From NCBI RefSeq assembly GCF_017302985.1, contig NZ_JAFIMU010000003.1, positions 1-64,000 of the forward strand: DNA of 64,000 nucleotides, read 5' to 3'. The translations under genes and the position numbers were made by a program. This DNA is from Corallococcus macrosporus (GTDB lineage: Bacteria; Myxococcota; Myxococcia; Myxococcales; Myxococcaceae). Numbering within the stretch: position 1 is the first letter of the stretch; each line of letters opens with the position of its first letter. Below the pieces are notes generated by a model. That model was not told the origin of the DNA. It searched no databases and saw only the letters and a program-made list of their open reading frames with translations. Of this stretch, positions 48,916-56,907 are shown piece by piece.

Positions 48916-49737
48916 ATGTCGCTGAAGGGAATCGCGCAGGAGACCGTCGGAATCGTGGAGCAGGGCGAGTACGTGGCACCGTCCGGGAGGCCCGTGCGGT
49001 TCCGGGAGCAGGTGGAGCACGCCCTGCGCGGGACGCGGCTCTACCGGCCCGGTGACTTCGAGCGGCTGCCCCGGCCCGAGCCTCGCGTGGAAGGCGCCGC
49101 GCTTCGCATCGAGGTGACGCCGGAGAAGACCGGCGCCGCGTCGCGCCGGTGCGTGGAGGCGGAAGGAGTGACGGACGTCGTCGCGCTCAACTTCGCGTCC
49201 GCGAAGAACCCGGGCGGCGGCTTCCTGGGCGGAGCGAAGGCGCAGGAGGAGGACCTGGCGCGCTGCTCGGCGCTCTACCCGTGCCTGCTCACGCAGCGCG
49301 AGTACTACGACGCCAACCGTGCGCAGTCCTCGCCGCTGTACACGGACCACGTCATCTACTCACCCCAGGTGCCGTTCTTCCGGGACGAGGGCCTCACGCT
49401 GCTGGAGAAACCCTTCCGCGTGTCCGTCATCACCGCGCCCGCGCCCAACGCCGGTTCAGCCGCGCGGAACGCACCGCACCTGCTGCCCCGCATGCGGGAG
49501 GTGCTGCAAGCGCGGGCGGTGAAGGTGCTCCAGGTGGCGGCGCACCACGGGCACCGCACGCTGGTGCTGGGAGCGTGGGGCTGTGGCGCCTTCCGCAACC
49601 AGCCGCACGACGCGGCGGAGGCCTTCGCCAGCGCCCTGGACGCCTTCCCCGGCGTCTTCGAGCGCGTGGTGTTCGCGGTGTGGGAGCGGGGAGGGGACGG
49701 CCCCAACCTGCGGGCCTTCCGCGAGCGGTTCGCCTGA
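48916..49737 (+). CDS. Bacterial-type poly(ADP-ribose) glycohydrolase (TIGR02452 family)
   Basis: A 273-residue protein of the TIGR02452/microbial PARG group. The catalytic loop is intact: NFASAKNPGGGFLGGAKAQE, then EDLARC, giving GGG-x7-QEE, where the two Glu act on the ADP-ribose bond. AAHHGHRTLVLGAWGCGAFRN is the macro-domain-like part. It removes poly- or mono-ADP-ribose from targets in the cytoplasm. The start at 48916 is set by GGGAGGGGGCC. No ADP-ribosyltransferase or toxin gene is adjacent, so it appears to be an orphan hydrolase. A role in countering ADP-ribosylating toxins is possible but not shown. Confidence 0.87.
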   Translation: MSLKGIAQETVGIVEQGEYVAPSGRPVRFREQVEHALRGTRLYRPGDFERLPRPEPRVEGAALRIEVTPEKTGAASRRCVEAEGVTDVVALNFASAKNPGGGFLGGAKAQEEDLARCSALYPCLLTQREYYDANRAQSSPLYTDHVIYSPQVPFFRDEGLTLLEKPFRVSVITAPAPNAGSAARNAPHLLPRMREVLQARAVKVLQVAAHHGHRTLVLGAWGCGAFRNQPHDAAEAFASALDAFPGVFERVVFAVWERGGDGPNLRAFRERFA

Positions 49738-49747
49738 CGCGCCGGGG

Positions 49748-50089
49748 CTACTCGACGACGTACACGAGGCTCTCCCCCTGGTAGTAGGGGCGGTAGCGGA
49801 CGCCGCCGCACTGCTGGTAGGTGATGCCGCCCGCCACGCTGGCCACGCATCCCGCGGGGAGCGCCGTGACGGTCTGCGCGCCCGCGGGCACCGCCACCAC
49901 GGCCGTGCTCGTGCCGCCGTAATAGGCGTCGTGACGGGCGGCCGTGCGTCGCGAGGTGCGCCGCGCCACCCGGCGCGACGTGCCGTAATTCTGGGCCAGG
50001 GCCACCTCCGGGAGCATCTCACCCAGGAAGAAGAGTCCCAGCATCATCGCCGCCGCCCGCTGGCGGGACCTGCGCGCGAGCATCCTCAT
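49748..50089 (-). CDS. DUF6515-like small exported protein
   Basis: A 113-residue protein with the signal MRMLARRSRQRAAAMMLGLF, then FLGEMLPEVALA. A basic linker (RRVARRTSRRTAARHDAYYG) follows. The C-terminal segment TALPAGCVASVAGGITYQQC, then GGVRYRPYYQGESLVYVVE, matches the conserved core of DUF6515-like proteins. AAGGAGG lies six bases before the ATG. Its start overlaps the DUF2092 stop (ATGA), so the two genes are translationally coupled. Function of the family is unknown. Probably periplasmic or outer-membrane associated. Confidence 0.75.
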   Translation of the reverse strand: MRMLARRSRQRAAAMMLGLFFLGEMLPEVALAQNYGTSRRVARRTSRRTAARHDAYYGGTSTAVVAVPAGAQTVTALPAGCVASVAGGITYQQCGGVRYRPYYQGESLVYVVE

Positions 50090-50913
50090 TTCGAGCCTCC
50101 TTGCTGCGCCCCGCCCTGCGAGTCGGGTGCGAGGAACGACACGCGCATCGCATCGCGCGGGGGCGTGAACTGGAACTGGTCCTGGGTGAGCTGGGGCGAC
50201 AGGTTCCACTCGGACAGGCTCACCGAGTACTGCGGCGCTCCTGGCAGGTCCCTGGAGGTGATGACGTACTTGCGCGGCAGGGGCCGCGGGCCGTCCTCGA
50301 CCCACAATTCCCAGTCCACGCCGTCGCTGTTGCGGAACGCCAGGTGGTGCACGGCCACGCCGTCCACCATGGAGCCGCCGAGATAGCGCCCCGAGCACAC
50401 GTCCTCGGTGAGGGCGGCGTAGGGGTTGCTGACGAGGAGGTCCGCCCCGGGTGCATCCAACCCGAGCTTTTGTGAGGCCATGTCCAGCGTGGCATCCACC
50501 GTGGTGGGGGCTGGCGTCGTCGCATAGGCATTGGCGCGCTCGCCATGGAGGGTGAGCTGCCGGCCGTCGTAGAAGAGGTGGAGCCTGGCCAGGTCTCCGG
50601 TGCGGTCCACGCGGAGCCGGTTGGGCCGCTGCAGGCGCACGTCACCCGAGCGCTGCAGCTGGATCTTCTGCCCCGAGTCGAGCACCTCATCGAGCGTCCC
50701 CTGGGTGCGGACGGAGAACTCGCGCTGCGCGGACAGGAAGTCGCTCATCTGGCGCAGGATGCGCTGCGCCTGGGGATCGATTCGAGCGTCGGACCCGGTG
50801 GAGGCCTTCGCCTGCTGCGCGGCTCCAAGCAGGGGTGTCGCTCCGAGGAGCAGGGCGAGCAGGGGCCCCCACCACCTCTTCCATGATCCTCCGCTGCTAC
50901 CTGTGTCTGTCAT
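50086..50913 (-). CDS. DUF2092 domain protein (exported, LolA-like fold)
   Basis: A 275-residue protein with a signal-like N-terminus (SWKRWWGPLLALLLGATPLL, then GAAQQAKA). The mature part matches DUF2092: ILRQMSDFLSAQREFSVRTQ, RLQRPNRLRVDRTGDLARLH, FYDGRQLTLHG, NSDGVDWELWVEDGPRPLPR and WNLSPQLTQDQFQFTPP. DUF2092 proteins have a LolA/LppX-like fold that holds hydrophobic ligands in the periplasm. The start at 50913 is preceded by AGGAGG. It is followed by the overlapping DUF6515-like gene, a pairing that recurs in bacteria. The ligand is unknown. Confidence 0.82.
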   Translation of the reverse strand: MTDTGSSGGSWKRWWGPLLALLLGATPLLGAAQQAKASTGSDARIDPQAQRILRQMSDFLSAQREFSVRTQGTLDEVLDSGQKIQLQRSGDVRLQRPNRLRVDRTGDLARLHLFYDGRQLTLHGERANAYATTPAPTTVDATLDMASQKLGLDAPGADLLVSNPYAALTEDVCSGRYLGGSMVDGVAVHHLAFRNSDGVDWELWVEDGPRPLPRKYVITSRDLPGAPQYSVSLSEWNLSPQLTQDQFQFTPPRDAMRVSFLAPDSQGGAQQGGSK

Positions 50914-51160
50914 GAGCACCTCCTGGGGCGCGAGAGGCGCCCCGGACGCCGGGCGGCTTCGCCGCACGCCTTCGACCGTTGCCCCAGGACGTTGGGCGTG
51001 GGGTCACCCGGCACAAAGACTCACCGGCTCGACCGCCGAACTGGCTGGTGGCTGGCGGAAGGCCGCCGCCGCGCACAGCATCGGTGTCAGGAGCGGAGGG
51101 CCCGGCAGGCTGGCTGTCCGGGAGGAGGCAATCGCTGGGGCAGGGGAGGTGGCGCGGCGG

Positions 51161-51435
51161 CTACAGGGGGCCCGAGCAGTTGCTGGTGTGAGCGCCCGGC
51201 GGGCACCAGTAGTTGGTGATGTTCAGCTCGGCCTTCGTGCCGGTGCGCGCGTCGCAGGCGCTGGTGCTGAACAGGCCAAAGGGCAGATTGATGCCGTAGG
51301 AATCCTGCTCCGTCCGGCAACGCGCATAGAGGACGCATTCGTCATCACAGAGTGGAGCGCACGGCCCGTGCTGGGGCCACAGCCCGTGAAGGCCAGGGAG
51401 AAGGTGAGGGCGGCCAGCTTGGACTTGAACGTCAT
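51161..51435 (-). pseudogene. Frameshifted small cysteine-rich lipoprotein
   Basis: The start MTFKSKLAALTFSLAFTGCG (lipobox FTGC) is at 51435, with GGAG upstream. In that frame the text soon loses its cysteine-rich character. Shifting by one base near 51376 restores a typical tail, CAPLCDDECVLYARCRTEQD through NCSGPL, ending at 51161. A one-base loss at that point would explain both halves. The intact product would be about 92 residues, similar in style to the other small cysteine-rich lipoproteins nearby. It could be a real pseudogene or an assembly error. Confidence 0.65.
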
Positions 51436-51604
51436 GGGACTGTCTCCGTGAGGGACCACGAAAAGGCGTCCACAAATCCGTGGCGGCATGACGCCCGTGT
51501 CGTGAGTCCAAGGGCCGGGGGGTGGCAGAGAGCCTGTCTCCCTGGGACGGCCCTCTCAGGCATGGTGATTGCTCAGGCAGCCACCACCTCAAGGGGGAAG
51601 AGCC

Positions 51605-52369
51605 ATGCCGCGTTTCATCTGCCTGATCATGCTGTTGTGGTGGGTCGTCCCTCCGTCATTCGCTCGGGCCGAGGAGCCAGGGACGGCATCGCCCGAGACC
51701 TCATCCCAGGACTGGTTCGAGAATCCCACCCGCACCCGCAGCCTCGTGGGGCCCACCGCGCTCCCGCTGCATGCGGGAGAGGGCTACATCGGTCAGCAGG
51801 CCTTCCTCATCACCGCCGCGGAGGTAGGCCTCTCCGAGCGCGTGTCCCTGAACGCGGCTTCGGTCATCCCCATCGTCGCGCTGGCGCGGGGCTTCAGCGA
51901 CGTGCCCTTCAGCCTGCTGGCGGGCATCAAGGTGACGTTCCCGTTGACGGAGCGCCTGCATCTGGCGTTTGGCGCGCAGGGCGGCACCTTCGACAGCGAC
52001 CTGGGAGGCTTGAACGTCGTCAATGGCGTCGCGGCCTACGGCGTCCTCACCTATGGAACGGGCGACGCCTACGTGTCTCTGACGGTCCAGCCCATCTTCA
52101 CCTGGGGAAGCATGGACGAATCCGGGAGCGCGATGGTGCTGCCCATGCTGGGAGGCTTCATCCGCCTGGGCAGGCATTGGGGCCTCGCGGCGGATGTCGC
52201 GCTGTCACCGGTCGAGGGCATCAGCGCGCCGTTTGCCTTCGCGACCGCGGGCGGACGGCTCCTGGGGCAGCATTGGTCCGTGGACCTGGGCGTCCTCGCC
52301 GGGAAGCAATTGCATGACTCCACGCTTGCCGTGGTCCCCGGCGCCTCGTTCCTGTTTCACTGGCGCTGA
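51605..52369 (+). CDS. Outer-membrane beta-barrel-like protein
   Basis: A 254-residue protein with a Sec signal (MPRFICLIMLLWWVVPPSFA). The mature sequence alternates polar and non-polar residues in strands. Examples are YIGQQAFLITAAEVGLSERV, LLAGIKVTFPLTERLHLAFG, AYVSLTVQPIFTWGSM, GRHWGLAADVALSPVEG and the final ASFLFHWR, whose terminal aromatic residues suit BAM-dependent insertion. It is probably an eight- to twelve-strand barrel of unknown function. GGGGAAG lies upstream. Its stop directly abuts the stop of the convergent sterol-desaturase-like gene. Confidence 0.72.
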   Translation: MPRFICLIMLLWWVVPPSFARAEEPGTASPETSSQDWFENPTRTRSLVGPTALPLHAGEGYIGQQAFLITAAEVGLSERVSLNAASVIPIVALARGFSDVPFSLLAGIKVTFPLTERLHLAFGAQGGTFDSDLGGLNVVNGVAAYGVLTYGTGDAYVSLTVQPIFTWGSMDESGSAMVLPMLGGFIRLGRHWGLAADVALSPVEGISAPFAFATAGGRLLGQHWSVDLGVLAGKQLHDSTLAVVPGASFLFHWR

Positions 52370-53524
52370 CTATCCGTAGGGGGTCTCCTTGTGGCGCTGG
52401 AACGGGTACGCCAGCTGCCCCAGGTAGGTCTCCGGCGGCTGGAACTTCGTGGTCCCGTAGTTCGAGGGCCAGTGGGCCGGCATGTGCGCCGTGCCGAAGA
52501 TGACGTCGATGAACGACAGGAAGACGGCGAAGTTCTTGTCGATGCCTTCGTCGTCCGAGGTGTGGTGCCAGTGGTGGAACTCCGGCGTCGCGAAGATCCA
52601 GCGCAGGTACGGCCAGCGGTGGTTGACGTTGGCGTGGATGTACACCGCGTGGAAGGACACGAAGACGAGGTAGCCGTAGATGGCGGACGGGTGGAAGCCC
52701 AGGAGGAACACCGGCACGAAGCCCGCGAAGCGGTTGACCAGGGTGTCCACCAGGTGGCTGCGCGAGCTGGCCAGCCAGTCCATCTGCAGCGGCGAGTGGT
52801 GGATGGCGTGGAAGTTCCACATCCACCCGAAGGTGTGGAAGGCCCGGTGCACCCAGTAGCTCACCAGGTCGATGACCAGCAGGATTTCAAAGAACTGCAG
52901 CCAGATGGGCTGCGCGGCCACGTGCGCCTGGAAGTCCAGCTTCACGGCCCAGGACAGGAACACCTGCACGGGGATGAGCACCGCGAAGGAGATGAGCTGC
53001 ACGCCCACGTGGCTGACGAAGAAGTGCTTGAGGTCGGTCTGCCAGCCCTTGCGGAAGATCTTCTGCTCGTGCAGCCCCCACAGCCGCTCCATGGGGATGA
53101 ACACCAGCCCGAGCACCAGCAGGTCCAACGCGAAGAAGTCCAGGCCCGCGCTCATCGCGCGCGGCGTGTGCGTCAGGGGCTCCGCCTCGCTGCCGCCCAA
53201 GAGCAGCGCCACCATCGCCAGCACCATGGCGATGCCGCCGTGCGCCTTGGAGCGCAGGGTCAGCACGCTGAAGGTGCCCAGCAGGAAGGTGGCGACGATG
53301 GACACCTGGAGGATGCCTCGGAAGACCTCCAGGTGCTCCACGTAGAAGGCCCGCCCGTCGTTGGACACGAGCACGTGGGGGAACAGGAAGCAGAACTCCG
53401 CGATGACGCAGAGCACGCCCAACAGCCCGCCCGTGACACCGGCGCGCTTGCCCAGGTCGATGCGCCGGGCGGGAGCAAGAAGGATTTCCAAGGAGGACCG
53501 TCCAGAAGGAATGCGGCGGGGCAC
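52370..53524 (-). CDS. Sterol desaturase / fatty acid hydroxylase superfamily membrane protein
   Basis: A ~384-residue protein with several membrane helices, including FVSHVGVQLISFAVLIPVQV and FFEILLVIDLVSYWVHRAF. The His boxes of the integral-membrane di-iron hydroxylases are present: HRAFH, HAIHH and HHWHH. This family oxidises C-H bonds of sterols, carotenoids or fatty acids, using two irons held by the histidines. The start is uncertain: GTG at 53524 or TTG at 53491, neither with a strong ribosome site. It lies 50 bases downstream of a ferritin-like di-iron protein gene, probably in one operon, and may act on the same lipid. Confidence 0.83.
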   Translation of the reverse strand: MPRRIPSGRSSLEILLAPARRIDLGKRAGVTGGLLGVLCVIAEFCFLFPHVLVSNDGRAFYVEHLEVFRGILQVSIVATFLLGTFSVLTLRSKAHGGIAMVLAMVALLLGGSEAEPLTHTPRAMSAGLDFFALDLLVLGLVFIPMERLWGLHEQKIFRKGWQTDLKHFFVSHVGVQLISFAVLIPVQVFLSWAVKLDFQAHVAAQPIWLQFFEILLVIDLVSYWVHRAFHTFGWMWNFHAIHHSPLQMDWLASSRSHLVDTLVNRFAGFVPVFLLGFHPSAIYGYLVFVSFHAVYIHANVNHRWPYLRWIFATPEFHHWHHTSDDEGIDKNFAVFLSFIDVIFGTAHMPAHWPSNYGTTKFQPPETYLGQLAYPFQRHKETPYG

Positions 53525-53574
53525 GACTCTACACCACCCGGGCGGTGGAGCAGGGACGCCCCCCTGGAGGGCGC

Positions 53575-54399
53575 TCAGGGAACGCGGATGCCGTGGCGCA
53601 GGAGCGGCGCCCGCACCTGCGTCTCCGCCGTCTCCTGGCTCACCGTGACGTAGTCCCGGGACTCCATCCAGCCCAGCTCCGTCACGTGCTCCAGCAGGAA
53701 GCCCTCGCTCGTGACGCCGTCCTTCGTGGTGCTGCGAAGCTTCTCCCAGAGCGGGGCCTGCGCCTCCAGGGCCTCGCGCGCCACGCGCCCCAGCCGGTCC
53801 TTCTCCGCGGCGTCCAGGTCCGGGGCAAGCCAGTCCAGGTAGAGGTAGCCCAGCCGTCCGTGAAGGGCCTCCTCCTGGACCAGGGTCGTGAGCACCGCGC
53901 GCGTCAGCGGATGGGCCGTCGCGCGCAGACAGCCGGACAGGAGCGCGAAGGAGAGCGTCTCCCCCACGCAGCACACCCGCACGATGAGCTCGCTGGCGCG
54001 CTGGAGCCAGGTGAGCGACGGGTCGAACGCCACGGCGAAGGCTCCGGGCGAATAGGACAGCCGGGTCCCGCCCCCCAGCCGCATCGCCATCCGGGCGCAG
54101 AGCTCCACGTGGTGGATCTCCTCCGCGGGGAAGCGCGCCGCCAGGCTCCACAGGTCCAGGGGCACGCGTGCCTCGCCCATCACCTGGACCAGCTGTCCCA
54201 TCACCGTCGCGCTGCCGAACTCGTTGAGCGCCCGCAGCGTCCACGAGTACCGCGCCCGCTCCAGCAGCGCCGCCGGGTAGCGCGACGGCTCCAGCGAGTC
54301 CCACGGATAGCGTTCCGCCACGTGGCCCGACGCCCGCTCATGCAGCGTCAGCGCGGGGCCGTCCGTCAGGTCCAATTCGAAGAGCGCCTCGGTGCTCAT
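53575..54399 (-). CDS. Ferritin-like di-iron protein
   Basis: A 274-residue helical protein. Glu and ExxH patterns of a ferritin-like four-helix bundle appear in order: ALNEFGSATVMGQL, FPAEEIHHVELCARM, CCVGETLSFALLSG and LVQEEALHGRLGYLYLDWLA. That gives E - ExxH - E - ExxH, the ligand set of AurF- or RNR-like non-haem di-iron oxygenases and ferritins. The start at 54399 has AAGGGGG upstream. It is between a small lipoprotein gene and the sterol-desaturase-like gene, all leftward, so a joint oxidation role is plausible. The substrate is unknown. Confidence 0.72.
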   Translation of the reverse strand: MSTEALFELDLTDGPALTLHERASGHVAERYPWDSLEPSRYPAALLERARYSWTLRALNEFGSATVMGQLVQVMGEARVPLDLWSLAARFPAEEIHHVELCARMAMRLGGGTRLSYSPGAFAVAFDPSLTWLQRASELIVRVCCVGETLSFALLSGCLRATAHPLTRAVLTTLVQEEALHGRLGYLYLDWLAPDLDAAEKDRLGRVAREALEAQAPLWEKLRSTTKDGVTSEGFLLEHVTELGWMESRDYVTVSQETAETQVRAPLLRHGIRVP

Positions 54400-54413
54400 G
54401 GCGGACGCCCCCT

Positions 54414-54698
54414 TCACGGTTGCTGGGGCAGACCCGCGTCCGTCCCCGCGTCGGTGCCCGCGTCCTCTGGGAAGTTGTCGGTGCCATTGGACGGATTGCA
54501 ATCATCGTCAATCAGGCCCCCGTCGTAGACACACGGCGCGGGATTGGTCGTCAGCAATGAATCGCACGCGACCATCGAGAAGGCCGCGCTCGCGGCGGTG
54601 GCGGCCAGCAGCACCCGGCCCCGGCGACGTCCCGGAGGGGCGGACTCCAAAGGCAGGGAAGGGGACGACACACCGGGCTTCGGGGGGAAATCGCTCAT
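54414..54698 (-). CDS. Small lipoprotein with Asp-Ala-Gly tail
   Basis: A 94-residue protein. A 28-residue polar and basic N-terminus precedes the hydrophobic stretch GRVLLAATAASAAFSMVAC, ending in the lipobox MVAC. The mature part is acidic with three Asp-Ala-Gly units near the end (GTDAGTDAG) and two cysteines. GAGGAAG precedes the ATG. It is 14 bases upstream of the ferritin-like gene and so likely leads that operon. The long leader before the hydrophobic part suggests Tat or unusual Sec export (RRRGR). Function unknown. Confidence 0.66.
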   Translation of the reverse strand: MSDFPPKPGVSSPSLPLESAPPGRRRGRVLLAATAASAAFSMVACDSLLTTNPAPCVYDGGLIDDDCNPSNGTDNFPEDAGTDAGTDAGLPQQP

Positions 54699-54843
54699 GG
54701 CTTCCTCGCGGTTCGCCGGCCCGACAGCTCGCGCGGCACCCTATCCCGGGTGATGTGGAACTGTCACGCACCGGGGCCTCTCCGCGTAAGCGGGGCGGCG
54801 GGTGACGGCACCGGCTTCGCCACCCGCCCTCCTCAAGCCCTGA

Positions 54844-55203
54844 CTAGCAGAGGCCCGCCCAGCGGACGTAGCCGTAGCCGCCGATGCAGGTATAGGGCGG
54901 GGAGCAATAGAGCTGGCCGCGGACCCAGTTCTCGCCGTTCGACGAGAACACGGAGCTGTCGGTGTTGAAATGGTTGCCGTAGCTCATCACGAACACAATC
55001 GAGGAGGACGTGTTGGGCTGGCTGTAGATGCCAAGCTGGTCCCAGCAGACCGTGTAGACAGACTCCTGGTGGAGGCGGGGCTGCTCGGGGGTGGGCTGCT
55101 GCTCGGAGTCCGTGGAGACCTCCTCCTGGGACTCGACACCACAGCCCGTGCCGAGCAACGCGATACCGCCAGCCAGGGCCACAATCATTCGCAGGTTCAT
55201 CAT
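54844..55203 (-). CDS. Small lipoprotein with SH3-like domain
   Basis: A 119-residue protein with the signal MMNLRMIVALAGGIALLGTG, lipobox GTGC. The mature part contains CWDQLGIYSQPNTSSSIVFV, NWVRGQLYCSP and YGYVRWAGLC. This is the layout of a bacterial SH3 (SH3b) domain, often a cell-wall binding module, with four or five cysteines for disulfides. It lies 19 bases downstream of the tiny cysteine-rich peptide gene. It parallels the pair at 48055-48698 in arrangement, though not in domain type. Confidence 0.72.
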   Translation of the reverse strand: MMNLRMIVALAGGIALLGTGCGVESQEEVSTDSEQQPTPEQPRLHQESVYTVCWDQLGIYSQPNTSSSIVFVMSYGNHFNTDSSVFSSNGENWVRGQLYCSPPYTCIGGYGYVRWAGLC

Positions 55204-55222
55204 GGGGTGTCTTCTCCGTGAA

Positions 55223-55447
55223 TCAGTACGCGTAGAAGCAGACGCAGTCGCCGTAGCAGCGCCCGTAGTCGAACCCGTCCTCGATGCAGTCATTGACACA
55301 GCTGCCGCCGTGGGACCCCACGCAGGCGAGGGACTGGGACTGCTCGGAGGGGCTGGAGGAGGCGGCGACGGTGGTGCCGAACGACGCGGCCGCGCCGACG
55401 GCGACGGCGAGGAGCAGCTTTCCAAACTTCTTCACGGAGGGGCTCAT
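55223..55447 (-). CDS. Tiny secreted cysteine-rich peptide 2
   Basis: A 74-residue protein with signal MSPSVKKFGKLLLAVAVGAA, then ASFGTTVAA. It has a short mature peptide with six cysteines: SLACVGSHGGSCVNDCIEDG, then FDYGRCYGDCVCFYAY. The core C-x3-CIE-x-GF-x-YG-x-C is shared with peptide 1 (48492-48698). It is the first gene of a two-gene unit with an SH3-like lipoprotein. It is likely released or held in the envelope, with disulfide bonds. Function is not recognised. Confidence 0.72.
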   Translation of the reverse strand: MSPSVKKFGKLLLAVAVGAAASFGTTVAASSSPSEQSQSLACVGSHGGSCVNDCIEDGFDYGRCYGDCVCFYAY

Positions 55448-55528
55448 GGTGACCTCGAAGCAGGGGGACAGCGGCGCGAGACGATAGCCGATGCCACGGT
55501 GCTTCTGGAGCAGGGGGCCCGTGCGCCT

Positions 55529-56893
55529 TCAGCGGGCGCGGACGACGGCCAGCGTGGTGAGGCTGCCCCCCTGGGCCAGGTTGAGCATGCTGGAGTCGGA
55601 CTGGCGCACCAGGAAGCCCTCCTGCCGGCCGTGCTCCCAGAGGAAGGGGTTCAGGTCCGAGTTCAGCGACTGCTGGCGCACCCCGCCCCCGTCGAACACC
55701 GGGAACGCCTGCGGCTGCATGGGAACGCGCTCCTGCACCACCCAGGCCTCCCCCAATGCCCGCTGGAGCGTGGCCTTCCACGTGTCCGCGTCCGTCCGCC
55801 AGCCCAGCGTGACGCCGTTGCCGCCGAACTCGTTGACGGGCTTGAGCACCAGGTGTTCGCGGTGCTCCGCGATCCAGGGCACCAGGTCCACGCTCGCGCC
55901 GTCGCGCGACGTGTGCTCCTCGCGCACCAGGCGCGTCCACGGCAGGTGCCGCTGGAGGAGCGTGCCGCGCTCCGCGTCGAAGGCGCCCTCGTCCGCCATG
56001 CGGCTCATGACCGCGAAGAGCGCCTTGGTGCGCAGGATGACCGAGCGGAACAGCCCGTTGAGGAACTGCGCCGCGCCGTCGGTGAGCGCGCGGGTGACCG
56101 GGTGGTCCGGGCCACAGCCGACCACGAAGCCCCCGAAGCCCACGGACGAGATGTACGTGACGACGTCCACCGGGAAGTCCCCCACGCGCAGCACGCCGCC
56201 CGCGTATGTCCAGTCGTCCTCGGACGTGACGATGCGCTGGCGCACGCCGTGCGCCTCCAGGTACTGCTGGTACGCCACCTCCTCGTCGGCGTCGTCCGGG
56301 CTGGCCGGACCGAACAGGGCCAACGTGGGCAGCCCCGAGCGGCCCCCCCTCGCCTGGAGCGCGCCGAGCGACCTCATCAGGTTGGGCGCGGTCGCCGGAC
56401 GGGTGACCTCGTAGCGGCGGCCGAACGCCTCCATCACCGGCGCCACGTCGAAGGCCTGGCCCAGGTGGTGGGAGTTGATGGGGCCCCCAGGGTCGGGGTT
56501 GAACTCGATGAAGCGGATGACCCCGTCCGGCCCCAGGAAGCCATCCAGCCGACCCACGACGGCCTGGCCCGGGCGCAGGCCGTCCACCGGCACCAGCAGC
56601 TCCTCCCACCCCTGCGGCGCGAGTGACGCCAGGAAGGCCGGGTCCCGGGCTGCCCGGGCCGCCAGCTCCTCCAGCGTCTGGTACACCGCGAACGCGCCCC
56701 GGCGGATCTCCAGGTGCTGCTCTGGCGTCACGAAGAACGGCCGCAGCACGCGGTGGAGCCCCCGGCCGCCGTAGGTGATGCTGTTCTCCCGGGCGGTGCG
56801 CTCGAGCAGCTCGTGGGTGCGGCGCGCCAGGTCGCCCTGCTGGAGCAGATCGTCATGGAAGGCGATGGCGTCGGACAGGACGGTGGAGGACAT
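55529..56893 (-). CDS. ATP-grasp-like enzyme next to NRPS cluster
   Basis: A 454-residue cytoplasmic protein. The segment RFIEFNPDPGGPINSHHLGQ and the later HLVLKPVNEFGGNGVTLGW look like the carboxylate- and ATP-binding loops of an ATP-grasp fold in a circularly permuted arrangement. AWVVQERVPMQPQAFPVFD is a further ATP-grasp strand. Such enzymes ligate a carboxylate to an amine or thiol using ATP. In a natural-product cluster it could make a peptide bond or activate a building block. AAGGAAG precedes the ATG at 56893. It lies 14 bases after the tandem NTF2-like gene, so the two form an operon divergent from the acyltransferase/NRPS genes. Confidence 0.72.
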   Translation of the reverse strand: MSSTVLSDAIAFHDDLLQQGDLARRTHELLERTARENSITYGGRGLHRVLRPFFVTPEQHLEIRRGAFAVYQTLEELAARAARDPAFLASLAPQGWEELLVPVDGLRPGQAVVGRLDGFLGPDGVIRFIEFNPDPGGPINSHHLGQAFDVAPVMEAFGRRYEVTRPATAPNLMRSLGALQARGGRSGLPTLALFGPASPDDADEEVAYQQYLEAHGVRQRIVTSEDDWTYAGGVLRVGDFPVDVVTYISSVGFGGFVVGCGPDHPVTRALTDGAAQFLNGLFRSVILRTKALFAVMSRMADEGAFDAERGTLLQRHLPWTRLVREEHTSRDGASVDLVPWIAEHREHLVLKPVNEFGGNGVTLGWRTDADTWKATLQRALGEAWVVQERVPMQPQAFPVFDGGGVRQQSLNSDLNPFLWEHGRQEGFLVRQSDSSMLNLAQGGSLTTLAVVRAR

Positions 56894-56907
56894 GGCGCGA
56901 CTTCCTT

